Below, in pieces: positions 1 to 6,213 of a stretch of DNA of 14,635 nt (positions are counted from its first letter, which is position 1; the number at the start of each line of letters is the position of its first letter). Location of the stretch: assembly GCA_900552915.1 (NCBI GenBank), contig USBS01000040.1, positions 1 to 14,635 on the forward strand, written 5' to 3'. The notes under the pieces are model-generated. The model worked only from the letters and a program-made list of their open reading frames with translations, did no database searches and was not told the DNA's origin. Origin of the DNA: an uncultured Sutterella sp. GTDB taxonomy: Bacteria > Pseudomonadota > Gammaproteobacteria > Burkholderiales > Burkholderiaceae_F. The position numbers and the translations under genes are program-made.

Positions 1-2
1 CC

Positions 3-839
3 CGCCTCTTCGGCAAGGTCACGAACATCACCGACTACGGTGCCTTCGTTGAAATCGAAACCGGCATCGAAGGTCTCGTGCACGTTTCCGAAATGGATTG
101 GACCAACAAGAACGTTGATCCGAAGAAGATCGTTCAGCTCGGCGCCGAAGTCGAAGTCATGGTTCTCGACATCGACGAAGACCGCCGCCGCATCAGCCTC
201 GGCATGAAGCAGTGCAAGGCCAATCCCTGGGAAGAATTCAACCAGAGCTTCAAGAAGGGCGACAAGGTCAAGGGCCAGGTCAAGTCGATCACCGACTTCG
301 GCGTGTTCATCGGCCTGCCCGGCGGCATCGACGGCCTCGTCCACCTCTCCGACCTCTCCTGGAACGAGCAGGGTGAAGACGCTGTGCGCAAGTACAAGAA
401 GGGCGACGAAGTCGAAGCCGTCGTTCTGGGCATCGACACCGATCGCGAACGCATCAGCCTGGGCATCAAGCAGCTCTCCGGCGATCCGTTCTCCGATTTT
501 GCCGGTACGCACGAACGCAACACGATCGTCAAGGGCACCGTGAAGAGCGTTGACGCCAAGGGCGCCGTGATCGATCTCGGCAACGACACCGAAGGCTACC
601 TGCGTGCTTCCGAAATCTCCGCCGAACGCGTTGAAGATGCCACCACGCAGCTCACCGTCGGTCAGGAAGTCGAAGCTCTGATCACCAGCGTTGACCGCAA
701 GAACCGCTCGATCCAGCTCTCGATCAAGGCTAAGGATGCCGCTGAGGCCCGCAAGGCTCTCGACCGCGTCAATTCCGATGCCAGCTCCGGTACGACCAAC
801 CTGGGCGCTCTGCTCAAGGCCAAGCTCGAACAGAAGTAA
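3..839 (+). CDS. rpsA: 30S ribosomal protein S1, C-terminal part (5' end outside window)
   Basis: This is the last 278 residues of ribosomal protein S1, which binds mRNA on the 30S subunit and helps start translation. The frame is open from base 3, so the true start lies upstream. Three S1 RNA-binding repeats are visible. The first contains ITDYGAFVEIETGIEGLVHVSEMDW, split here as ITDYGAFVEIE and GLVHVSEMDW. The second contains ITDFGVFIGLPGG and GLVHLSDLSW. The third is more divergent and contains VDAKGAVIDLGNDTEGYLRASE. They match repeats 4, 5 and 6 of the six-repeat protein (557 residues in E. coli), so roughly the first half is missing from the window. A short polar tail ends in KLEQK. ihfB follows after 12 nt, the classic proteobacterial order, and the two are probably co-transcribed. 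The conserved wording of the repeats leaves little doubt. Confidence 0.97.
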   Translation, partial: RLFGKVTNITDYGAFVEIETGIEGLVHVSEMDWTNKNVDPKKIVQLGAEVEVMVLDIDEDRRRISLGMKQCKANPWEEFNQSFKKGDKVKGQVKSITDFGVFIGLPGGIDGLVHLSDLSWNEQGEDAVRKYKKGDEVEAVVLGIDTDRERISLGIKQLSGDPFSDFAGTHERNTIVKGTVKSVDAKGAVIDLGNDTEGYLRASEISAERVEDATTQLTVGQEVEALITSVDRKNRSIQLSIKAKDAAEARKALDRVNSDASSGTTNLGALLKAKLEQK

Positions 840-851
840 TCGGGGGTTCGT

Positions 852-1157
852 ATGCGAGCCTTGACGAAATCAGAGCTGATTTCGCGGGTTTTCGGACGCC
901 ATCCGATGCTTTCCGGCCGCAACGCCGATGAAGCAGTCAACATCGTTCTCAGATCGATGGTCTGCGCTTTGGGCCGCGGCATGCGAGTCGAAGTTCGCGG
1001 GTTCGGCAGCTTCTCTGTGAAGTACCGCCCCCCGCGCGACGGCCGCAATCCGCGGACCGGTGAAGCGGTTAAGGTGCCTGGCAAGTACGTTCCGTACTTC
1101 CGCGCCGGCAAGGAAATTCGCGATTTGCTCAACGCGGATATCTTGAAGGATCAGTAA
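852..1157 (+). CDS. ihfB: Integration host factor subunit beta
   Basis: IHF beta is a 101-residue DNA-bending protein that pairs with IHF alpha and shapes promoters, replication origins and recombination sites. The sequence shows the N-terminal helices (LTKSELISRV), the core GRGMRVEVRGFGSFSVKYR (residues 41-59), and the DNA-binding arm RNPRTGE (65-71), whose Pro67 is the residue expected to intercalate into the minor groove. The C-terminal helix GKYVPYFRAGKEIRDLLN is typical. Length is close to the family norm of 94-100 residues. The ATG has a purine-rich GGGGG (842-846) just upstream. It sits 12 nt after rpsA and is followed by an intrinsic terminator. IHF beta is preferred over HU because of the rpsA linkage and the IHF-type FGSFS/YR core. 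Confidence 0.96.
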   Translation: MRALTKSELISRVFGRHPMLSGRNADEAVNIVLRSMVCALGRGMRVEVRGFGSFSVKYRPPRDGRNPRTGEAVKVPGKYVPYFRAGKEIRDLLNADILKDQ

Positions 1158-1193
1158 GAAATGTTCTTGCTGGTTCGTTGAGAGCTTCGCATC

Positions 1194-1230
1194 AAGCCCT
1201 GCTTTTCCATTGTGAGAGGCGGGGCTTTTT
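1194..1230 (+). terminator. Intrinsic terminator after rpsA-ihfB
   Basis: AAGCCCTGC (1194-1202) pairs with GCGGGGCTT (1219-1227) over 9 bp with one G-U wobble and a 16-nt loop. A run of T ends at 1230. It lies 36 nt after the ihfB stop and only 20 nt before the pncA start, so it could also attenuate pncA. Confidence 0.75.
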
Positions 1231-1249
1231 CACATCTGAAGGAAATTGC

Positions 1250-1885
1250 ATGATTCCGAATTTGAAAAGTTCGTCAACTGCTTTGATTGTGGTCGATGTG
1301 CAAAATGATTTTCTGCCCGGAGGCGCACTTGCGGTGACGGACGGAGATGAAGTGATCAATCCCGTCAACAAGATGATCGCCGCGGCCTCAACCGTGGTGC
1401 TTACTGCCGATTGGCACCCGGCCGATCACAAGAGCTTTGCCTGCAACCATGCCGATGCTCGTCTGTTTGAGACGATCGAGATGCCGTATGGGTCTCAGGT
1501 GCTGTGGCCGGCTCATTGCATTGCCGGAACGTTCGGAGCGGCCTTTGCGGCTGCGCTCAAAACCGAAAAGGCGGCGCTCGTGCTGCATAAAGGCATGAAT
1601 CCCGAGTGCGACAGCTACTCGGCTTTTGTGGAGGCCGATCGCCGGACCAAAACGGGACTTGCCGGGTGGCTTGTGGAGCGCGGTATCAAGGATGTGGTGA
1701 TATGCGGACTGGCCGCCGATTTTTGCGTGAGTTGGACAGCGTTGGATGCGGCTCAAGCCGGCTTTACCGTGACCGTTGTTGAGGACGCCGTGAAAGCAAT
1801 CGGCAGCGAGAGTCTTGCAGCGGCGCACGAAGCCTGGGAAAAAGCAGGCATTCAAAGAGCGAACTTCTTGCAGTTTCTGATTTGA
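1250..1885 (+). CDS. pncA: Nicotinamidase (isochorismatase-like hydrolase)
   Basis: PncA hydrolyses nicotinamide to nicotinate and ammonia in the cytoplasm, feeding the NAD salvage pathway. The 211-residue length matches E. coli PncA (213). The catalytic triad can be placed as Asp16 (VVDVQNDFLPGG), Lys114 (VLHKGMNPECDSYSAF) and Cys159 (GLAADFCVSWTALDA). Metal ligands fit Asp54, His56 and His60 in TADWHPADH, with His89 in WPAHC as a further family histidine. The ATG at 1250 is chosen over an upstream alternative start at 1178 because GAAGGA (1238-1243) lies 6 nt before it and the protein then begins as the family does. Many proteobacteria carry lapA/lapB after ihfB, so pncA here is a different local order. 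No promoter fits between the preceding terminator and the ATG. Confidence 0.95.
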   Translation: MIPNLKSSSTALIVVDVQNDFLPGGALAVTDGDEVINPVNKMIAAASTVVLTADWHPADHKSFACNHADARLFETIEMPYGSQVLWPAHCIAGTFGAAFAAALKTEKAALVLHKGMNPECDSYSAFVEADRRTKTGLAGWLVERGIKDVVICGLAADFCVSWTALDAAQAGFTVTVVEDAVKAIGSESLAAAHEAWEKAGIQRANFLQFLI

Positions 1886-1924
1886 CTTAGTGCGTCAATC
1901 GCTCGTAAAGCCTGCACAAAACGG

Positions 1925-1930
1925 TAGAAT
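1925..1930 (+). promoter_or_regulatory. Possible -10 element upstream of fimV
   Basis: TAGAAT lies in the 137-nt gap between pncA and fimV. There is no convincing -35 at 16-18 nt; the nearest good match, TTGACT at 1882-1887, is too far upstream. It is a weak call based on the -10 alone. Confidence 0.3.
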
Positions 1931-2022
1931 CCATCGCATCGGGTCTTTCTGCTGCACACCGAGGTTTGGTGTTGCGCGCAGAAAAAACTCATGTGTATTC
2001 AAACAAAAATTGGGTTAAGCAG

Positions 2023-4077
2023 ATGTCGGAAGCGATTACTTTACGAAAGACTCTCATCGCTGCAGCCTTGACGGCGGCCGCAGGCGGCGCGTTGGCGGCC
2101 GAGCTCGGCAGCCTTATGGTCTATTCGGCCGCGGGTGAGCCGCTTGATGCCGAATTGACGATACGCGACGTGGATCCGAAGGCCGAACAGCTGATGGTGC
2201 GTTTGGCGCCGGCGTCCACTTATCGCCGCGTGGGCAAGGAGGTTGTGCTCGATCTCAACGACATTTCGCTTACGCTTCTTAGAAAGAATCCCTATACGGT
2301 CAAGATCAAGGGAAAGGACGCGGTGAACGCTCAGAAGTTCCCGCTCATTGTGGAGCTCTCCGAGGCAGGCAAGCTTTCGGCCAAACTCTACGAAGTAAAG
2401 CTGCAGGATCGTCCCGAAGCTCCGATGGTTAAGGAGGGTGTGGGCGACGGCAGCAAAACGGCCGCTCCGATTGTGGATGCATCCACCGGCGATCGCACTC
2501 AGGTGCCTTCGGCTGCAAAACAGCCCGTGCGCAGCGCCGCAGCTCCCAAGGTTGAATCGGCCGCCTCGACAAAACCGGCTGTCAAGAGCGCAGTGCCTTC
2601 GGCAGCGCCGACCGCTAAAGAGACCTCCAAACCGGCGGCAGAACCTGTCTATACGCCGCCCGTACGCGAGCCCGTGAAGACGGCTCAGACAACGGCGCAA
2701 AAGCCCGCGCAGCCGGCTGTACGGACCGCCGCAAAACCCGCTCCCAAGGCGGCCGTGAAGCTTCCTCTCAATCCTGCCGACTACGATTTGGATCAGCCGT
2801 TCCTTGTGCAGGACGGCATGACGATGTGGTCGATTGCCACGCTTTATCGTCCGCGCTACCCGCAGGCCTCCATGGACCAGATTCTGGTTGCCTTTGTGCG
2901 CGCCAATCCCGGAGCTTATGAAAGGGGACGCGTGAACGGCGTGAAAATCGGCAGCCGCCTGAAGGCGCCGCTTGCCGACGAAGTTGCCTCCGTAGGTCTT
3001 GATGAAGCCTGGGCCTTGGTGCGCGTGGCGCCCAACGCCGACGCCCGCAAGGCTCCGAGCGCTAAGACGCTTAAGCGCGCTCAGCAGCGCATGAAGAAAG
3101 AGGCTCCCGCTCTTTGGCGCAAGTGGAATGCCCAACAGCCTAAGGCCAAGCCGGCTCCCAAAGCCGAAGCAAAGGCTGTAGAGCCTAAAGCAAAAGCCAA
3201 GCCCGAAGTAAAGGAACAGCCTGAGGCTAAAACCGCTGTTGAACCCAAGAGCGAAGCAAAGCCTGCGGCCGATCCGCTTGCCGAAACGCTGGCCAAGGCC
3301 GATGCCGAACACGATGCCAAGCTGCAGGCTCAGACTCAGCCTCAGGAGCAAAAGGCTCCCGAAACGCCTGTCGAGCAGCCGGCCGCGCAGGGCGAACAAC
3401 CCAAGACAGCGCCGGAACCCACATCGGTTCCCGCTATGCCTGCTCTCGAAGAAGAGTCCGATGAGGGCTCCGGCGGCTTCTGGGGCGCCGTGATCGGCGT
3501 GCTGGTTGTGCTTGCCGCTGCAGCGGGCGGCGCATGGTACTGGATGAAGCAGCGCGGGGGCGCGCTGCGTCGCCGTGAAGAAAATCTGGGTGTTGTCAAG
3601 TTCCGCAAGGCGGAGGCTGCTCAGCCCGAGCAGCTCGAAGGCACACAGGAAATGCTCAAGCGCAGGCTCGAGTCCGAACGCGCGACGCAGAGAATGCAGA
3701 CAGAGCAGACTCCGGCCGAGCCGTCGCAGCCCGAAGCTGCGGCTCCCGTTCAGGTGAACGCTCGCATTGAGCCGACTTTGGGTGAAGTGAAGACGCAGCA
3801 AACACCTGCTGCTTCGGGCTTTAACGTTGCCGCAGCTTATGTGGGCGACGACAAAGAAGGCTCGTCCGACGAAATGCCGACGGTGCAGGCAACCGCCGAA
3901 GCGCTAGCGGGCAAGCTCATCACCGCCCGCACCTACATCGGTGTGGGAGCTTTTGCCGAAGCCGAACGCGTGCTGCACGAGGTGTGGCTCAGCGGCAGCC
4001 AGGAGCAGCGCCGACAGGCGGCCGAATTGTTCGAACAAATCGCCAAGGCAAAGGCAGACGGTGGCCGCGAACAGTGA
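2023..4077 (+). CDS. fimV: FimV-family peptidoglycan-binding inner-membrane hub protein
   Basis: FimV/HubP proteins organise polar and type IV pilus-related functions at the inner membrane. This 684-residue protein has a signal peptide (about 1-26, ending GGALAA), then the FimV N-terminal domain starting ELGSLMVYSAAGEPLDAEL (27-128). A Pro/Ala/Lys-rich linker (140-245) leads to a LysM-like segment (256-316, QPFLVQDGMTMWSIATLYR). A second Ala/Lys/Pro/Glu linker (370-470) and one transmembrane helix (about 485-508, FWGAVIGVLVVLAAAAGG) follow. The C-terminal domain (625-677, ALAGKLITARTYIGVGAFAEAERVL) is TPR-like, as in FimV. The start is uncertain. ATG 2023 puts the signal peptide at the N terminus but has a poor ribosome site; GTG 1969 has GAGG 4 nt upstream but would add 18 residues. 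The gene overlaps truA by 17 nt, and fimV-truA is a known neighbour pair. Specific function here is inferred. Confidence 0.85.
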   Translation: MSEAITLRKTLIAAALTAAAGGALAAELGSLMVYSAAGEPLDAELTIRDVDPKAEQLMVRLAPASTYRRVGKEVVLDLNDISLTLLRKNPYTVKIKGKDAVNAQKFPLIVELSEAGKLSAKLYEVKLQDRPEAPMVKEGVGDGSKTAAPIVDASTGDRTQVPSAAKQPVRSAAAPKVESAASTKPAVKSAVPSAAPTAKETSKPAAEPVYTPPVREPVKTAQTTAQKPAQPAVRTAAKPAPKAAVKLPLNPADYDLDQPFLVQDGMTMWSIATLYRPRYPQASMDQILVAFVRANPGAYERGRVNGVKIGSRLKAPLADEVASVGLDEAWALVRVAPNADARKAPSAKTLKRAQQRMKKEAPALWRKWNAQQPKAKPAPKAEAKAVEPKAKAKPEVKEQPEAKTAVEPKSEAKPAADPLAETLAKADAEHDAKLQAQTQPQEQKAPETPVEQPAAQGEQPKTAPEPTSVPAMPALEEESDEGSGGFWGAVIGVLVVLAAAAGGAWYWMKQRGGALRRREENLGVVKFRKAEAAQPEQLEGTQEMLKRRLESERATQRMQTEQTPAEPSQPEAAAPVQVNARIEPTLGEVKTQQTPAASGFNVAAAYVGDDKEGSSDEMPTVQATAEALAGKLITARTYIGVGAFAEAERVLHEVWLSGSQEQRRQAAELFEQIAKAKADGGREQ
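4050..4054 (+). promoter_or_regulatory. Ribosome binding site fixing the truA GTG start
   Basis: AAAGG lies 6 nt before GTG 4061, inside the last codons of fimV. It supports the GTG as the truA start and suggests translational coupling to fimV. Confidence 0.6.
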
Positions 4078-4867
4078 AGTCCTTGAGCCCGCGCAGACCG
4101 TAGCGCTCGGCATCGAATACGCGGGTGAACGCTACTTCGGCTGGCAGCCCGACGGCAACACGGTGCAGGATGTCCTTGAAGAGGCCTTGCGCCGCTTCCT
4201 GACCGAGCCTGTTGCCACCATCTGCGCGGGACGCACCGACCGCGGCGTGCACGGCACGAATCAGGTGGTGAGCATCGCTTCGCCCTTTGTGCGTGCGCCG
4301 GCCGGCTGGATTCGCGGCGTCAACACTTTTTTGCCCGACGACATTGCGGTGAAGTGGGCGCGCGAGGTGCCCGCAGGCTTTCATGCGCGCTTTGATGCAC
4401 TCAGCCGCACCTATCAGTACTGGATCTTCAACAGTCCCGTGCGCTCGCCCGTGATGCACGGGAAAACGGGCTGGGTTTGGCGGCCGTTGGATGAAGGCAA
4501 AATGCAGCAGGCCGCTCAGATCCTTGTGGGCGAGCACGACTTTTCGTCGTTTCGCGCCGCAGAATGCCAGGCTGCAACACCGGTTCGCACCATCAAGCAC
4601 CTTTCGGTGCGCCGACAGGGCAACCTCATTTGCGTGGAAATCTGCGCCAACGCGTTTCTGCAGCATATGGTTCGCAACATTGTGGGGTCGCTCATTTATG
4701 TCGGCATCGGACGCGAAAGCGTCGAGTGGCTGACCGACGTGCTTGCCGCCAAGTCTCGATCGGCTGCGGCCCCTACATTCGATCCGGCGGGGCTCTACTT
4801 TGTCGGGGTCGAGTATCCCGAAAGCCTGGGGTTGCCTTCGCGCGGCATTTCGCCGTTCGGTCTCTAG
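4061..4867 (+). CDS. truA: tRNA pseudouridine(38-40) synthase
   Basis: TruA converts uridines 38, 39 and 40 in the tRNA anticodon stem-loop to pseudouridine. The 268-residue protein aligns along its length with E. coli TruA: VALGIEYAGERYFGWQ near the N terminus, CAGRTDRGVHGTNQVV (55-70) with catalytic Asp60, FHARFDALSRTYQYWI, HDFSSFRAAECQ, and FLQHMVRNIVGSLIYVG near the C terminus. The start is set at GTG 4061. Upstream ATG codons in the same frame lie deep in fimV and would add about 40 residues unlike the family. The resulting 17-nt overlap with fimV and the Shine-Dalgarno inside fimV suggest one transcript. The active-site Asp numbering matches E. coli exactly, which also supports the start. 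Confidence 0.96.
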   Translation: MAANSEVLEPAQTVALGIEYAGERYFGWQPDGNTVQDVLEEALRRFLTEPVATICAGRTDRGVHGTNQVVSIASPFVRAPAGWIRGVNTFLPDDIAVKWAREVPAGFHARFDALSRTYQYWIFNSPVRSPVMHGKTGWVWRPLDEGKMQQAAQILVGEHDFSSFRAAECQAATPVRTIKHLSVRRQGNLICVEICANAFLQHMVRNIVGSLIYVGIGRESVEWLTDVLAAKSRSAAAPTFDPAGLYFVGVEYPESLGLPSRGISPFGL

Positions 4868-4945
4868 CTTTGGGTTCTTTCTATTGTTCCGTTAGGCGCA
4901 GCCTTAAGCCGTTTTGTTTTGTCGGAATTCCGGTGCGCGGCTTCC

Positions 4946-4951
4946 TATAAT
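4946..4951 (+). promoter_or_regulatory. -10 element of the trxB promoter
   Basis: A consensus TATAAT lies in the 172-nt gap before trxB, about 89 nt upstream of its ATG. TTGTCG at 4919-4924 is a possible -35, but its 21-nt spacing is long, so only the -10 is well supported. Confidence 0.5.
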
Positions 4952-5039
4952 CTTCGAAACAGCATTTGTGAATTCGGCTGCTGTTTGCCTGCGCAAAACA
5001 GTGCGGATCGAAGCAGTCGCGACTCTTAAAGGAATACTC

Positions 5040-5990
5040 ATGAGCGAAAGCGTACACGCCCCTGTCATTGTCATCGGTTCCGGTCCGGCGGGTTATACGG
5101 CCGCCATCTACGCCGCCCGCGCCAACTTGAAGCCTCTGCTCATTACGGGGATGGAGCAGGGCGGTCAGCTCATGACGACCACCGAAGTCGACAATTGGCC
5201 CGGCGCCGTCAACGGCATCGAAGGTCCGCAGCTGATGCAGAACCTTCTTGACCAAGCCCAGCGGTTCGACACTAAGGTTGTCTTCGATGTCATTCACACG
5301 GCGCATCTCAAGGAAAAGCCGATTCGTCTCGAAGGCGACATGGGCGCGTACACGTGCGACGCCCTGATCATTGCCACCGGCGCGAGCGCCAAGTATCTGG
5401 GCCTTGAAAGCGAAACCAAGTACAAGGGCCGCGGCGTTTCGGGCTGCGCCACCTGCGACGGCTTCTTCTACCGCGGCAAGCCCGTGGCGGTTGTTGGCGG
5501 CGGCAATGCCGCGCTCGAAGAAGCGCTGTACCTCTCGCAGATTGCGAGCGTCGTGCACCTCGTGCATCGCCGCAATACGTTTAAGGCCGAACCCATCATG
5601 GTCGACAAGCTCATGAGCGTGGTAAACGAAGGCAAGATCGTGCTTCACACGCCCTTTGAGGTCGAAGAAGTTCTCGGCGACGACAAGGGCGTCACGGGCC
5701 TCAAGCTCAAGAATTCCGAGGGCGGCGCGGGCGAAGAAATTGCCGTCGACGGCGTCTTCATCGCCATCGGCCACACGCCCAACACCAAGGTCTTTGCGGG
5801 TGAAATCGAAACGCAGGGCGGCTACATCGTCACCGATAAGGCCGGTCCCGCCGCCACCGCCACCACCGTCGAAGGTGTTTTCGCTGCGGGCGACTGCGCT
5901 GATGCGATTTATCGCCAGGCCGTAACGAGTGCGGGCTCGGGCTGCATGGCCGCTCTCGACGCTCAGCGTTATCTCGAAAAGCGCGGCTGA
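5040..5990 (+). CDS. trxB: Thioredoxin-disulfide reductase
   Basis: TrxB is a cytoplasmic FAD enzyme that uses NADPH to reduce thioredoxin. The 316-residue length fits the low-molecular-weight class (E. coli 321). The FAD-binding GSGPAG is at residues 13-18 after VIVI. The redox pair is Cys136-Ala-Thr-Cys139 in GCATCDGFFYRG, the NADPH-binding loop is GGGNAALEEA (153-162) followed by VHRR near 175-178, and the C-terminal FAD motif is GVFAAGDCADAIYRQAV. ATG 5040 is preferred over an earlier in-frame start at 4914 because AAAGGA (5028-5033) precedes it by 6 nt and the protein then begins directly at the FAD fold. The gene looks monocistronic, with a TATAAT box upstream and a strong terminator downstream. 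Confidence 0.98.
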   Translation: MSESVHAPVIVIGSGPAGYTAAIYAARANLKPLLITGMEQGGQLMTTTEVDNWPGAVNGIEGPQLMQNLLDQAQRFDTKVVFDVIHTAHLKEKPIRLEGDMGAYTCDALIIATGASAKYLGLESETKYKGRGVSGCATCDGFFYRGKPVAVVGGGNAALEEALYLSQIASVVHLVHRRNTFKAEPIMVDKLMSVVNEGKIVLHTPFEVEEVLGDDKGVTGLKLKNSEGGAGEEIAVDGVFIAIGHTPNTKVFAGEIETQGGYIVTDKAGPAATATTVEGVFAAGDCADAIYRQAVTSAGSGCMAALDAQRYLEKRG

Positions 5991-6020
5991 TCGAAATTCT
6001 TCGTTCGATCGAAGCTGAAA

Positions 6021-6073
6021 CCGGATGTGCGGATCGTTTTGCAACGCTCCGTACATTCGGTTTTGTGTTTTTT
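6021..6073 (+). terminator. Intrinsic terminator after trxB
   Basis: CCGGATGTGCGGA (6021-6033) pairs with TCCGTACATTCGG (6048-6060) over 13 bp with two G-U wobbles and a 14-nt loop. A T-rich run with a few G (6061-6073) follows. It begins 31 nt after the trxB stop. Its T tract overlaps the -35 of the next gene's promoter. Confidence 0.8.
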
Positions 6074-6102
6074 GACGCTTGAAAAAGAAATATCTTTAGA
6101 AT
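6072..6102 (+). promoter_or_regulatory. Predicted sigma-70 promoter for the PagP-barrel gene
   Basis: TTGACG (6072-6077) is followed after 17 nt by TTTAGA (6095-6100). An alternative -10, TAGAAT (6097-6102), is at 19 nt spacing. A start near 6108 would give a 5' leader of about 105 nt before the ATG. The -35 is built into the end of the trxB terminator T tract. Confidence 0.55.
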
Positions 6103-6166
6103 TCAGCGCTGTATTTGTCTCTCGGCCAACCGCAATTGAAAAAAAGAAAATGATCCGCGCGCGGCC

Positions 6167-6188
6167 CGGCGTCCTGTCGAGGACGTCG
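6167..6188 (+). other. Stable hairpin in the leader of the PagP-barrel gene
   Basis: CGGCGTCCT (6167-6175) pairs with AGGACGTCG (6180-6188) over 9 bp with one G-U wobble, closed by the tetraloop GTCG. It ends 25 nt before the ATG and is followed by TT AACC TTTC, too broken a T run for a confident terminator. It may affect translation, as no clear Shine-Dalgarno is seen here. Confidence 0.5.
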
Positions 6189-6213
6189 TTTAACCTTTCA
6201 GTTTGTTCTTACT

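Noticed and set aside
2041..3801. A 586-codon open frame on the - strand opposite fimV
   Set aside because: It is a shadow of the Ala/Lys/Pro/Glu-rich fimV sequence; the translation is low-complexity (Leu/Arg/Gly/Cys) with no domain, and fimV is clearly the real gene.
4881..6056. A 391-codon open frame on the - strand opposite trxB
   Set aside because: It runs through the trxB promoter, gene and terminator, and its translation matches no family; trxB is intact on the other strand.
6186..6205. A PhoP-box-like pair GTTTA and GTTTG before the PagP-barrel gene
   Set aside because: pagP is PhoP-controlled in enteric bacteria, but the spacing here is 13 nt from start to start instead of 11, the second half is imperfect, and it lies downstream of the predicted promoter.
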